Assembly: GCF_000003195.3 (NCBI RefSeq) | Contig: NC_012872.2 | Coordinates: 57,641,695 to 57,705,694 of the forward strand | Direction of reading: 5' to 3' | Length of the DNA: 64,000 nt | Source: Sorghum bicolor | Taxonomy: Eukaryota; Streptophyta; Magnoliopsida; Poales; Poaceae | Part shown: piece after piece, positions 9,789-21,731 of the stretch | Layout of the letters: each line of letters opens with the position of its first letter | Position numbering within the stretch: position 1 is the stretch's first letter | The notes under the pieces: generated by a model | The model's input: the letters and a program-made list of their open reading frames with translations, nothing else | Databases searched by the model: none | What the model was told of the DNA's origin: nothing | Made by a program: the position numbers and the translations under genes

Positions 9789-10618
9789 TTGGACAGCGCC
9801 GGCCGGCCCTGAAGATTTTCCATTATTCGAGGGTCGACCGTGTAGCGAGGGCCTTGATTTGCGGTGCAAGTTTCAGATCAGGGCAGGGCAGTTAGATGTG
9901 CTAAAAGTCTATCGACTTGCCGTAAAACCGTGCGGGCGCTTCTAACTTTGCCCGTGAAGGGTCGCTATCGGTCTTGACAAAACGGAGGAGAGCTGCTGAC
10001 TCTGATGAATTCGAAAGGTACAAATCAGAAAATCACCTCCCATACGAAGGGAAAGCCGGAAAGCTACCTCTTTCAGACGTAAGCATGAAATAGAAAGCAT
10101 TGCCGGGAGAAGTCAAAGACGTGATCAAAATTTTCGAAACAACGGTTGCATTTTGGGTATGTGGGAGTATATATGGGATTGGAAGTATTCCTCTTGTGGG
10201 TTCCAGAAGTTTTGTAGCGAATTTTGTGCGTAGCAAGTGGCCCTTAAGGTGGTTCAATATTAGTACTAATTAACATCGCATTTCTCTCTCTCTCTCTCTT
10301 TGCTGCCTTGTATATTTATCATGCATACTACTGCGTAGTGTAGCACATGAGCTACGGTGGAACAGGAAACTGAGTGATGGATGAAACGGATCAAGCAAGG
10401 ATGATAGGTAATCAGATACTACTCTTCAGACAGCGGCAACACGGATGGATGCGAGTTCAACATCGTAAACCAGACGCTCCTGTTTGGGCTCCGTGCTGTC
10501 CGTGTCCCACTGCTGCTGCTAGTCGTACCACGGCATTACCAGAAAAAAACACCTCTACGGCCTACTGCCAGCGGCAGGCACCAGTCGCGAGCGGCGCGCC
10601 GGTGAGATAACCAGTGAC
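9789..10618. other. intergenic; no gene seen
   Basis: No recognisable gene. There is a short (CT)n run near 10283-10299. Small frames (10033-10257 minus, 10374-10610 plus) have no domain. Confidence 0.4.
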
Positions 10619-10847
10619 GAGTTGTTTAGTTACACAAAAATTTTTAATCCAGCTACTGCACTATTTTTATTTTATTTAGTGATTAGTTTTTGATTATGGA
10701 CTAATTAGACTTAAAAAATTTGTCTCACGATTTATAATCAAATTGTGTAATTAGTATTTATTTTTGTCTATATTTAATGCTCCATATATGTTCTAAAGAT
10801 TCGATGTGATGGATAAAAAAATTATGGGTGGAAAACTAAACAAGGCC
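10619..10847. mobile_element. degenerate GGCC-type MITE
   Basis: The left end is degenerate (GTTGTTTAGTTACAC); the right end AACTAAACAAGGCC is intact at 10834-10847. Two further, more decayed copies of the same family follow between 10860 and 11285, recognised by GACTAGTTAGGCTCAAAAAA and GAACTAACTAGGTTCAATAA blocks. Confidence 0.65.
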
Positions 10848-11330
10848 TGAGTCCTCACCGACAGTTATTTAACAATTATAGCACTTTCGTTTATATTTAG
10901 CAATTATTGTCCAACTATAGACTAGTTAGGCTCAAAAAATAAAAAATTTATCTTGCAAATTATAGATAAATTTTGTACTTAATTATTTTTATCTATATTT
11001 AATGTAGCATGCATGTGATGTGACGAGGAATCGTAAAAATTTTTGGTAACGTTCTCTTGGTGAAAAGTGTTTTTAGTACTGTAACATTTTTTTGTATTTA
11101 GCAATTATTATTAAATCATGAACTAACTAGGTTCAATAAATTCATCTCGTAAATTACATCCAAACTATTTAATTAATTATTTTTATATTTATATTTAATA
11201 CTCCATGCATACACCATAAGATTTACTACGACGGAGAATTAAAAAAGGTTTTAAATTTTAGATTAGATGCAACTAAAGGAGGCCCCAAGTGAAACATGAC
11301 CGGAAGAAGCCCAAGCCCGCAGCTATGTTA

Positions 11331-11594
11331 GAGCAGGTACAATAATGGGTTTATAGCCAAGCTAATGCTGATGTGGAGGAGAGAAGAGAGGAGAGAGATG
11401 ATAGCTTGGCTCTTAGTTAAGCACCAAGCTGGGCACGGATGCATAGGTAGTAGTGGGCCCAAAAAGCAAATATTGTGAGAAGAAAGAAGAAAGAGAATGT
11501 GTTTTAGAGACAAGTAGGAGACAACTTATTGTATAACTTGGCTCTAATTATTTGGCTTATAGCCAAGCACTTGGCTCTAATATTGACCTTGCTC
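11331..11594. mobile_element. GAGCAGG-type MITE, TSD TTA
   Basis: A 264-bp element with inverted ends GAGCAGGTACAATA and TATTGACCTTGCTC, flanked by TTA at 11328-11330 and TTA at 11595-11597. The interior has inverted AGCCAAGC/GCTTGGCT repeats. It is Tourist-like by TSD. A second, more decayed element ending TTGCTCTTA lies near 11706-11946. Confidence 0.75.
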
Positions 11595-12109
11595 TTAGCA
11601 GTAAACATCAACCTGTCGTTATTGCGCTAAAAGCGCGTGTCCTATCAGAGTGTGAGATTAATTAGGTGGTGAGTAGCGTCACGGCGCACGACGCCATTGG
11701 CCATTGGTGTGCTAGTCATCTATCCGTTCATGCTTTATAGTTGAGGTGGAGGAGAGAGAAGAAGAGAGAGAGTAAAAGCAGACTATAAATTTACAGTCTG
11801 ATCAGACACAAAAAATCAAAAAAAAATGTGAGATAGATAAGTGGACCATGTATTAATAGTGATAAGTTAATCATTATATGGGTGGACTATAAAAAGACTA
11901 TAAAGAAATTTTATGGCAGTTGGCTGTATTATAATACTTGCTCTTAACGATTCTAGCTTAGGCTAGGCTTTTGCCGAGAGATGTGACCTTCAGTCGTCAC
12001 AAACAACGGTACCTATCTGAGTGGGTTATTCGGGCCTTCTTTGCCGCGAACAAAAAGTGACGAAACTAGTTGGATTTCATTGCTGAGTTAAAGAGACTCA
12101 TTCAACCGA

Positions 12110-12355
12110 GGCCTTGTTTACTTCCACCTAAAATCTCAAAATTTTTCAAGATTCTCCGTCACATCGAATCTTTAGGCGCATGTATAGAGTATTAAATATA
12201 GACGAGAATAAAAACTAATTGCACAGTTTGGTCGAAATTTACGAGACGAATCTTTTGAGGCTAGTTAGACCATAATTGGACAATAATTACCACAAACAAA
12301 TAAAAAGTGTTACAGTGTGTCACGGAATCTTTTCTTCCACGAACTAAACACAGCC
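12110..12355. mobile_element. GGCC-type MITE, eroded right end
   Basis: It starts GGCCTTGTTTACTTCCACC and ends CACGAACTAAACACAGCC. The internal family blocks are well preserved (TTACGAGACGAATCTTTTGA). No target duplication is resolved. Confidence 0.7.
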
Positions 12356-13890
12356 CAAACGAGCCTAGCAATCCAAAACTTGTGTTCCCGGCATATGAAT
12401 CCAACATCTTACTTCATCCCTCATCTTCGCAACTAGCTCTGTCACCGAAGACTTTTTTTTTTTCTAAAAAAATCTCGTGTGTTCCATCATTTCTATAATC
12501 CCCTAGAAAAGATTTCATCGTGTCTTTTTCTCATCATATAAAGTTTGCATCGAGTGGTTGGAAAAGAAAATCTTCCTGTTGAGCCTCTCTGGGTCTTTTT
12601 TGACATTGCAAGGAACAACATGTGGTTATACGGCAGTATAGTTTAGGAATAAGTCTTTCCGGCGGCTCCTTGCGTGCTGTGGTAACATTCTCTCTTAGTG
12701 TTGTTATCGATCTTGTGATGGTGCACACTATTTGATTTGAGAGCTCTTCCCGTTTTGGAGTTGTAACTTTAGCAGTGTCATAGTTGGGGGTAACGTTGGA
12801 AGTTGTGATTTCTGAAGATGTTGAGACGATATATTTAGTCAAGGATTAAGGGGTACATATATGTCTTTGTCTCCGCGTGTTGTGGTGTCATTTGGAGGTT
12901 CCTCTTATTTATTTGTCTTCATGGAACAAGCGTGAATCTAGTGCCATGTCTTTCGTGACAACTTCTAATCCGGTAGGGCAAGGATGTGAGCAACAGTGGA
13001 TGCTACTCTCTTTTTTGATTGGCTCAGAAGAGATGAAATGTTGGAGAACAAGAAGTTGGAGGTCTTACTGTATATATGTAATGCATGACAGCATGTTTAG
13101 TAAATATATGACGTATACTCCCTTCCTTTAAAAAAAGATTGTCAATCAATTTCAAATTCAACCAAATATATACATAAAAATACTAATATTGCTGATGCAA
13201 AATAAGTAATCATGGAACATATGTCGTAATAAACATATCTAATGATATAAATGTTGATACTATCTTATATAAACTTAACAGTAGATAGTTTTGGGATTGA
13301 TTGACTCCTTAAAGAAGAAAATTTTACAATTTATTTTTGAAGCAGAAGAGTGTATCTATTAGGTCAGTCTCAGTTGAAGTTTTGTGTCCCTATTTGCAAC
13401 ACTCCCCGATGTTAGAAACAGTAGAAACAAATTCCATCCTCCCATAAAACTTTTACGATCTCTTTCTTCACTTATATCATGTCATGTTAGCTTTTTTAGT
13501 GCTCATAAAGCTCCCACAATACTTTCATTTGAATCGATCTTACCCTTTTCTTTCATCAATAAAAACCCATATTATGATATGAAATGGCGATGGATGGATG
13601 CGATATGAGTATGTGACAATGATATAAGAGTATATTAATGAAACCGTGGGTGCAATGCGAGTACTACCTGTACCCAGTTAATAATGCAATTCTAAGTTCA
13701 TTTTTTATTTCCGTGTCTAAAGTTTGACCGTATATATAAATAAATATTAATATTTTTGACATCAGATAGTACACATAATAATATAATTTCCTAAATGAAC
13801 GTGACATGTCGAGGTCGGACAGTCGGATTAGATTACTAGGACAAGTAGCGAGCACTAGGAGTGTCGTGCGTATCTGTGCTGGCCTGACAG
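12356..13890. other. intergenic; no gene seen
   Basis: Mixed sequence with a decayed Stowaway-like segment (about 13112-13310, starting TACTCCCTTCCTTT). Frames at 12534-12842 (minus) and 12877-13131 (plus) have no recognisable domain. Confidence 0.4.
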
Positions 13891-14129
13891 GGCCGTGTAG
13901 CCCAAAAATTTTGCAAAATTTTTCAGATTTTCTGTCAAATCGAGTCTTTAAATGTATGTATGAAGTATTAAATATAGATAAAAATAAAAACTAATTGCAC
14001 AGTTTGGTCGAAATTGACGAGACGAATCTTTTAAGTCTAGTTAGTCTATAATTAGACAATATTTGTCAAATACAAACGAAAGTGCTACTATTCCTATTTT
14101 GTAAAAATTTTTAGAAGTAAACAAGGCTA
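13891..14129. mobile_element. GGCC-type MITE
   Basis: Recognised by the internal blocks TCTGTCAAATCGAGTCTTTA and GACGAGACGAATCTTTTAAG and the right end GAAGTAAACAAGGC. The left end GGCCGTGTAG is eroded. Confidence 0.6.
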
Positions 14130-14210
14130 TGCGTACTTGCTGCCGTTTCCTACCTTTTTTTTTCCTCTCAGCTTTCAGGTAGAGACGTCGATGCGATGCG
14201 TGCGGCGTTG

Positions 14211-14434
14211 TTTTACCAAACAACCAAAAATTTTTCGAGATTCCACATTATATCGAATCTTACTGCACATATATAAAACATTAAATATAAAACAAAAAAA
14301 AACTAATTGCACAATTTATCTGCCGCAAGACGAATCTTTTAAATCTAGTTAGTCTATAATTAAAAATATTTATAAAATAAAAACGAAAATTTTGCAGTAC
14401 ACTAAACCAAAAGTTTTTGCGAACTAAACCAGGC
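14211..14434. mobile_element. GGCC-type MITE, eroded left end
   Basis: Internal family blocks and the right end GCGAACTAAACCAGGCC are visible. The left end near 14211 is degenerate. Sequence from 14435 to 14803 is GC-richer intergenic DNA without a recognisable gene. Confidence 0.6.
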
Positions 14435-14803
14435 CGCAGATTCTCCGGCGGAGATCAGATCATCATTGGTTATGGGCCTGTTGACTGCCCTGAAGACCCG
14501 TGCAGTGCAGAATAATCGTCGTCGCTGCCTGCAGTGCCGCCGGGGACGACGCGCATAAAAAATAGCATTAGGGCACTGGCTGCCTGCCTGATCAACCCGG
14601 CAACCCATGGCGTGACGTGCTTGTTGCGTAGCCGCCGGTGCCGCGCGACACGCTGCGGGCTGCGGCCTCCCAGAGTCCCAGTTCCCAATCCCTCTCTGTC
14701 GGGTTAATTCGGCCGTAGTAGTAGTACATGGAGTAAAAGTTTTACTTCACGGCCAACAAATCCAGAGCACGCATAGGATGGATGTTTCACATGCCGTTGT
14801 GTT

Positions 14804-15276
14804 GAGGGTTTACTTCCACCCAAAATCTAAAAACTTTTCAAGATTTCTCGTCATATCGAATCTTTAGACACATACATGAAGTATTAAATATAAACGAAAA
14901 TAAAAACTAATTGTACAGTTTGATTAAAATTTACGAGACGAATTTTTTGAGCCTAGTTAGTCTATGATTAGAGCCTTGTTTAGTTCTAAAAAGTGAAAAC
15001 TTTTCGGAAGCACTTTCGTTTGTTTGTGACAAATATTATCTAATCATGGACTAACTAGGATCAAAAGATTCGTCTTGTGATTTACAGCTAAACTGTGTAA
15101 TTAGTTTTTGTTTTCGTCTATATTTAATATTTCATGCATGTGACATAAGATTCGATGTGACGGAGAATCTTGAAAACTTTTTGGTTTTCAAGGTGAACTA
15201 AACAAGGCCTAGATAATAATTACCACAAACAAACGAAAGTGCTACAGTGTTGCGAAAAAATTTCGCCAACGAACTA
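14804..15276. mobile_element. GGCC-type MITE split by a second MITE
   Basis: The two halves of one element (about 14804-14971 and 15213-15276) are separated by a complete second element (14972-15209). Removing the insert and one TAG restores the usual family reading across the junction (CTATGATTAG joined to ATAATAATTACC). Confidence 0.75.
14972..15209. mobile_element. inner GGCC-type MITE nested in a family member, TSD TAG
   Basis: A 238-bp copy with ends AGCCTTGTTTAGTTC and GAACTAAACAAGGCC, flanked by TAG at 14969-14971 and TAG at 15210-15212. It lies in the opposite orientation to its host MITE. Confidence 0.85.
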
Positions 15277-15506
15277 GGTCTTGTTTAGTTCGCAAAATTT
15301 TTTGTTTTTGGTACTGTACCATTTCGTTTTTATTTGACAAACATTGTCCAATCACGGAGTAACTAGGCTCAAAAGATTCATCTCACAAATTACAGCTAAA
15401 CTGTGCAGTTAGTTTTTATTTTCGTCTATATTTAATGCTCCATGCATACGAACAAAGATTCGATGTGACGGAAAATCTTAAAAAAAAATTCGAACTAAAG
15501 AAGGCC
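15277..15506. mobile_element. GGCC-type MITE abutting its neighbours
   Basis: The ends are GGTCTTGTTTAGTTCGC and GAACTAAAGAAGGCC. It directly abuts the nested pair on its left and another MITE on its right, so the flanks (CTA and TAA) do not match. It is part of a head-to-tail cluster. Confidence 0.7.
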
Positions 15507-15509
15507 TAA

Positions 15510-15855
15510 GGCCCTGTTTAGTTTCCCACCCAAATTTTTTTCATCCATCCCATCAAATCTTTAGACACATGCATGGAACATTAAATGTAGATAAAAAAAT
15601 AAACTAATTACACAGTTTAGTTAAGAATCGCGAGACGAATCTTTTAAGCCTAGTTACTCTATGATTAGTCTTAAGTGCTACAGTAACCCACATATGCTAA
15701 TGACAGATTAATTATGCTTAATAAATTTGTCTTGCAGTTTCGTGACGAGCTATGTAATTTGTTTTTTAACTAGTTTCTAAAAACCACTCTCAACATCCTT
15801 CCGACACATCCGATATGACACCCAAAAAATTTTCGTTACCAATCTACACAGGCCC
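15510..15855. mobile_element. GGCCC-type MITE, TSD TAA
   Basis: A longer relative with ends GGCCCTGTTTAGTTTCCC and ATCTACACAGGCCC, flanked by TAA at 15507-15509 and 15856-15858. The right half differs from the standard family (TTCGTGACGAGCTATGTAAT). Confidence 0.6.
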
Positions 15856-15858
15856 TAA

Positions 15859-16665
15859 ACAAGGTTGCCAATTGCCAGTCTGCATCGTCAAGTTGGCAGG
15901 TCAAGTTCCGGACGTCTGATCGGATCGATCCATCCACCGATCCGTCTGGTGTGCATGGCTGGCTGCGTACCGTCTCGTCTGAGCAAGGAAGCAGCGTCGG
16001 CGCCGGGCTCGGGCACTGACATCTCGTGAATGCACAGGGTTTCTCGCAGGGAGACCCGGACCCTCGTACTACGCGGTAGTACGCGTCACAGGGCGGTCAG
16101 AAAAGCATGCACTCCCTATGCAAATGCAATGCACCATGCAGACGCAGGGTTCAGAGCTGACAGACCCCGATCGAGGATAGTGGCCGGCTGGCCGGCATCG
16201 GTCCTAGGCTCTCCACCTTGACAACTTGTCCTTGTGCACTGCAAACCACGGCCACGAGTACCCAAACTGACTCCCATGGTTATCTACTCCTTTTTAACTA
16301 GAAAAGGGACGCGGCGTTGCCGCGTAGGCCAGTATGAGACTGTTTAGTGTAATAGGTTTAACTAATTGATTGATAATTTATTTGAATACAATTTAGGTAT
16401 AAGTATTGGTTCGCTTGCTGTATTTCCCAAAGAGGCCAATGTTAGGGGAAGTGGTCATTCCAATAGATTTCAAATAATTATATATCATATGCAACAGTTT
16501 GTAGTATTGAACTCTGAATGACCAAATTATTCTTGAATAGGAGCATGTAACAAAGATTCAACAGAGCAAGTATTACTTCAATTATTTAAATTTACAAACT
16601 GAGCTATGTGCACCTGGTTTCGTTTATTAATTATGTATTTTTTGCACTATATTGTTACTTGGGGT
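15859..16665. other. intergenic; no gene seen
   Basis: GC-moderate then AT-rich. A 63-aa frame (16030-16221) has no recognisable domain. The phrase GACGCGGCGTTGCCGCG near 16310-16326 is a short GC palindrome-like stretch of unknown meaning. Confidence 0.35.
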
Positions 16666-17093
16666 AGTATAACACGTGGTGAGCTGCCAGTCTATATTAC
16701 TTATTCGTAGTGTTTAGTTTGTTTGTGTACTATTTAGATGTAGTGATTTTTAACTATTTTTTCTTTTTGTATATTATTATTTGTTTTCCTATTTTTCTTT
16801 GAAATTTAAGGATGTAATATATTATCCTAGGTGTTCAAATAGAACTATTATGTTTTTTACTAAGAGAGAGGAGCATTAGTGTAACACGCGGTGAGCCTGC
16901 TAGTCTATATTTAGATGCAGTGATTTTTAATTATCTTCTCTTTTTGTTTATTATCAGTGATTTTTAACTATCTTTTCTTTTTGTTTATTTTTTTGGTCTT
17001 GTATTTTTATTTGAAATTTGAGGATATAATATATTATCCTAAGTGTTGGAAGAGAACTATTACATTTTTTTTATTAAGAGAGAAAAGCATTTT
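16666..17093. repeat. ~214-bp AT-rich tandem duplication
   Basis: Copy 1 starts near 16666 (TATAACACGTGGTGAGC) and copy 2 near 16880 (TGTAACACGCGGTGAGC). Both run through TTTTTAACTATCTTTTCTTT-like sequence and an ATATAATATATTATCCTA-like block to AAGAGAGA...GCATT. The copies are diverged and partly internally duplicated. Confidence 0.65.
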
Positions 17094-17668
17094 TAAGTAA
17101 TTTTGATATAGTAATATGGATATCGTACGATAGATTTATATTTAAACAAGTTAAATTTCATGAAAATATGTGATACTATGTATTTAGAGTGTAGTGCTAG
17201 TTGTGTAGAGCACAATAAACTTGGTTTGGTATTTTTTTGATTTTTATTTGATTTGTTATGATTTTTATAATTTTGCAGCCGGTTTAGATAAATAATAAAT
17301 CCGCTGGAAAATGGAAAAGGCCATTGGGCCCAATTCGGCCCAACGCTGAGCGGCGATGCGGGCCGAGGCCCATAACGTGGCCTGAGCAGCGGCTGGACCG
17401 CGGGTTCATTTCTGAACAATTGGAGGGTTTTTTTGCAAGAATATATGAGAGAGGGAAGTGGACTGCGGGTTGATTCGTATAAAGTGGGAGGGCTTTTTTG
17501 CAAAACGACCAAGGAGAGCACGATCTCGCCCGTTCATGAGCCCGATCCGACGGCCGAGAAAGGTAGGCGACGTGGCCACGCTCGCCGGCCTTCTTTTGGT
17601 GCGTGAATCGTTTAGAGATTGTCGCTTGCGCTTTTTAAAAAATAACCGGCGACAATTATATATTAAAA

Positions 17669-18696
17669 GGGAGCGTATGCTATGTAAACCGGCTAGCTAT
17701 GCAAACTATACAAACTCTAATCAAGTCCATAGAATTCTAATTTGATGGCTTTAGATGAAACTGAGTCAATTTAGCACTTAAATCCTCCCACTAATCTCAT
17801 CCTAATCATTTTTTGTAAAACAATCCCAGTAGTCGCCGTCTCCGTTACGTCCATTGCGAGTCTCCCGTCGCTCCCGTTTCGTGACACGTCGCGCCGCCTC
17901 CTACTCGCGTCGCCCCTCCCGATCGGCGCGATCCTTGCGATCTCCCTAGGGTCGCGCGGGGGGGTGGGGGTGGGGGTGGGGGGGCAGGGATCCTTGCGGA
18001 GGGTCGTTGAAACGTGGAACAGCGATCCTTGCGAGGGCCGGTGAAACATGGAGCAACGATCCTTGCGAGGGTCGGTGAAACATGGAGCGGCAGAGATCGA
18101 TCGGACACCTGCCAAGACGTCGTTGGAGTCTACCATGTGGAGTCTAGCAAGCTCATGTGTGCAATTGTTGGACGTGCATGACCCTGTAGTTCGGTTGGGC
18201 ATAAATGCATTGTTCTGTTCATTGCCTGGGACATGCGGACAAATTGCGGCATGTCCCTGTTGCGAACAAACTGTGGCCTGGGGTCTGCGGACGAACTGGG
18301 TGCGGACAAATCATCATAGTGGCAGCGGTGATCATCACAGTCAGCGGGCGATCATCTGCTGGACGGATGGGCGATCGTGTGCTGGGCGGCAGTCATTTGG
18401 ACTCTGGATGGGGCGAGCGGTGGCAGTCCATCTGTCGGGGCCTGGCGGCGATCGGGAGGAGTAGGAGACGGCGCGACGTATCACGAAACGGGAGCAACGG
18501 GAAACTCGCGACGGACGTAACAGAGACGGCGGCTGCTGGGTTGTGTTGCGAAAAAATGATTAGAATAGGATTGGTGGGAGGATTTAAGTGCTAAATTGAC
18601 CTACCTTCATCTAAAGCCATCAGATTAGAATTGTGTGGACTTGATTAGAGTTTGTGTAGTTTGCATAGCTAGCCGGTTTGCATAGCATACGCTCCC
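17669..18696. mobile_element. Mutator-like element (non-autonomous), 9-bp TSD
   Basis: A 1,028-bp element with long terminal inverted repeats of about 260 bp (17669-~17928 and ~18444-18696). They start GGGAGCGTATGCTATG and end CATAGCATACGCTCCC. It is flanked by a perfect 9-bp duplication ATATTAAAA at 17660-17668 and 18697-18705. Long TIRs plus a 9-bp TSD identify a Mutator-like (MULE) transposon. No transposase is encoded. The interior (~17929-18443) is GC-rich and holds about three copies of a ~35-bp unit containing GATCCTTGCGAGGG (to ~18087), then a unique segment without a recognised gene. The small frames inside (for example 18048-18464) show no known domain, so a captured gene fragment (Pack-MULE) is possible but not shown. 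Confidence 0.88.
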
Positions 18697-18888
18697 ATAT
18701 TAAAAAGTATTAATACTTATAATACATAATTAGTATCATTAGAAAAATCTTTGAATCTAGTTTTTTAACAAATTTATTTGGAGATACAAATGTTGCACGT
18801 ATTTTCTACAAATCGAGTCAAACTTGTGACACGCACACCAACAGCGACAATTAAAAAGGGACAGAGAGAGTATGTACTATAGTACTAC

Positions 18889-19106
18889 GGCCTGGTTTTA
18901 GTTCACAAAAATTTCAAAATTAACTATCACATTTAATTTTTTGACATATGTATATAACATTAAATATAAATAAAAAATAATTAAATATAATGTTTATTTA
19001 TAATTTGCAAGATAAATATTTTAAGTCTAATTAATCTATGGTTAGAAAATAATTATCCAATAGAACGAAAGTGCTACCGTTAGCAAAACCAAAAAAGTTT
19101 GCAGGT
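18889..19106. mobile_element. degenerate GGCC-type MITE
   Basis: The left end is GGCCTGGTTTTAGTTCAC. Internal blocks include GCAAGATAAATATTTTAAGTC. The right end is lost in sequence leading into the next copy. Confidence 0.5.
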
Positions 19107-19111
19107 AGCTA

Positions 19112-19339
19112 GGCTTTGTTTAGTTCCAAAATATTTTGCAAAATCGACACCGTAGCTTTTTCGTTTGTATTTAACAAATATTGTCCAATCATGGACTAAC
19201 TAGACTCAAAAGATTCGTCTCGTAAATTTCGACCAAACTGTGTAATTAGTTTTTATTTTTGTCTATATTTAATACTTCATGCATGTGTCTAAAGATTCGA
19301 TGTGACGGAGAATCTGAATTTTTGGAACTAAACAAGGCC
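19112..19339. mobile_element. GGCC-type MITE, TSD CTA
   Basis: A 228-bp copy with ends GGCTTTGTTTAGTTCC and GGAACTAAACAAGGCC, flanked by CTA at 19109-19111 and 19340-19342. Confidence 0.85.
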
Positions 19340-19385
19340 CTAGCCAAGTTTGTTTTTGTTGGGAGGACAATTGAAATGATCGCAT

Positions 19386-19616
19386 GGCCTTGTTTAGTTC
19401 GCAAAAATTTTCAAGATTTCCCGTCACATCGAATCTTTGTTCGCATGCATAGAGCATTAAATATAGACGAAAATAAAAACTAATTGCACAATTTATCTGT
19501 AATTTATGAGATGAATCTTTTGAGCCTAGTTACTCCGTAATTGGATAATGTTTGTCAAATAAAAACGAAATGCTACAGTAGCCAAAAACAAAATTTTTTG
19601 CAAACTAAACAAGGCC
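19386..19616. mobile_element. GGCC-type MITE
   Basis: A 231-bp copy with ends GGCCTTGTTTAGTTCGC and GCAAACTAAACAAGGCC. The flanks are CAT and ATG, so the duplication is imperfect or shifted. Confidence 0.8.
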
Positions 19617-19868
19617 ATGAATCCTCTCGCGACACTACGTGAAAGCCCAAGGGTCCGTGCAATCAGGGAGGGCTCCAGCGGTGCAAGCGCCAGGATATTC
19701 AGTTGTGGCGAATGCCAGGAGGCAGATGCACCTGGGTGACCTACCCACTGCCGGTGCCGGTGCAGGCAGAGGCAGGGCCCTAAAAAGCGAGGAAACCCCG
19801 TGATCGATTCACTCCCTCCACGGCACGGCACGGCAGTCGGCAGGCATACTGTTGGTACACAGTACTAG

Positions 19869-20222
19869 GGTCTTGTTTAGTTCCTACACGATAATTTTTT
19901 GTGCACGGTAGCACTTTTGTTTTTATTATTTAGCAAACATTGTTCAATAATGAAGTAACTATTCTTAAAAATTTGTCTCGTGATTTACAGATAAACTGTA
20001 CAATTACTTTTTATTTTTATCTATATTTAATATTCTATGCATGTGCTGTAAAATTCGATATCACGAGAAATCTTGAATTTTTTTTTGGTTTTTAGTGGAA
20101 CTAATAAATACTTCCACCCAAAAACCTAAAAATTTTCAAAATTCTCCGTCACATCGAATCTTTAGACGCATAAACAAACGAAATTACTACAGTGTAACAA
20201 AATTTTCACTTCGAGAACCAAG
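19869..20222. mobile_element. two overlapping or truncated GGCC-type MITEs
   Basis: One copy begins GGTCTTGTTTAGTTCC at 19869 and runs to ~20104, where its right end is replaced by the start of another truncated copy (ACTTCCACCCAAAAACC) that ends GAGAACCAAGGCC near 20224. The second lacks its central blocks. Confidence 0.5.
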
Positions 20223-20224
20223 GC

Positions 20225-21731
20225 CATGTGTCCACCGAAATCGCGAAACAGCAGCGTCTGCACACTGCACTGCGCCACGGATCAGGAGAACGGACTCGCA
20301 GATTCACAGCGCCCTGAAATGAAACCTAAAACATGGGCGGACCCCGGCTGACTGATGGGCTGGCCTGGCATGTCAGCGTGTCGAGCGTGTGGCAGCGAAG
20401 CGGCCCACGGATGCCCCCGCAAATCTCTTGCGTCGTGGGAGATGGGCCTAGCCGCCTTGGGGTGGGCAAAGGGCAGCAACCGTATGGGCCATGCCAGATC
20501 ACTGGACCGGCTCCAGCGCTACCAGCCTACTACTAAGGTAGCTGACTGAAACCAAAGAACGTGGGCTAGAGAGACGATCCCACCCCAAATCCCAGTATGT
20601 CCGCTGCTAATTTCAGAGAGTGGTCCAATCTAGTCTAGCCTATTGATACCTCTCCAGCCCAAATCATATGGGCCAATTTCTCTGTGGGGTCTTAACTCGA
20701 CGCAAATCTCAAACTAGGAGTAGAACTGGCTCACAAACATTGTATGGATTTTATTTGAGTTCATTTATAAGCTTTATTATTATATCAGTATTGCAAATTT
20801 CATCTATGTGCTACGGGTAGTTAAAAACATCTATGATCTCTTTGTTCCAAATTACTATAAATCATTCTGCCTATGTATATATCTTAAAAAATATTATAAT
20901 AATAAAGGGAGTACGATTCAAGATAAAACATAAATATAAATGGAGATAGTTAATGCAGGACAGGTCATGCCTTTAGAAAATACGATTCATTGACGAGTGT
21001 GATGCTAGCGTATTGCAATTTTCACCTATGTGCTACGGGTAGTTAAAAACATGTACACTCCCTTTTGCTGCCTATATGTATATTTTCTCCGCATGACTCT
21101 CTCTCTCTCTCCCTCTTCTTTCTCTCCTCCAACGTTGTCCTCGCCCTCTCCCACTCACAACTTCCACACCCCATGCCCAACGGCTCCCGCCGCCCACATC
21201 CCTCCCACATCCCCGCCCTCCTCTTCATTCTCATCCTCTTCCACGCCACTATCACCACTCGTGGCGACCAGCCTCCCCCCTTCCCTCTTCTCGCCAGAGC
21301 TCCTCCATGGCCATAGACACCCTTGACTTGGCCTAGCCACCTTCACCACTGCTGGAACCTAACGCCTTCCTCCCACCATCCATACCACTTGGTTAGTCAG
21401 TCTCTCCCTGAACCCCTTCTAAGCTCGCCGGAGATGGAGAAGAAAAGGAGTGTGGGAGCAAGACATGTGGAAACCTTAACGTCGATGAGGTCTCCATGTC
21501 TGTCCTCTCCACGGTCTTCTTCCTCTCCGTCGAGGTGTAGGTGCGGGGATGTGGGTGTGGTTACGTGAGAGAGGAAGATGGAGAGAGTCACGCCGTCCGC
21601 GCTCCGCACGACGGTCGCATATTACCTTTTCCTAACACAAATGGCAGAAGGGGCCCTGTTGCAGGCAACGCAAGCAAGTGGCCCTTCCGCGTAGTTTTGC
21701 AATCCAATTAAAAAACATATTATATGATCTA
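20225..21731. other. intergenic; pyrimidine-rich block, no gene seen
   Basis: Contains a duplicated phrase GTGCTACGGGTAGTTAAAAACAT (about 20808 and 21030) and a strongly pyrimidine-rich block (21095-21330). Open frames in that block are Ser/Pro low-complexity. A decayed Stowaway-like segment lies near 20840-20912. No gene is supported. Confidence 0.35.

Noticed and set aside
12534..13131. 102-aa minus and 84-aa plus frames
   Set aside because: No domain, no promoter signal, and they sit in decayed MITE-rich DNA.
18048..18594. Open frames inside the Mutator-like element taken as a captured gene
   Set aside because: The translations are Arg/Gly/Ser-rich with no recognisable domain, and part of the frame is made of the internal 35-bp repeats and the TIR; capture is possible but unsupported.
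21030..21609. Overlapping 60-98 aa frames in the pyrimidine-rich block
   Set aside because: They are Ser/Pro low-complexity translations of CT-rich DNA on several frames at once, with no start context or domain.
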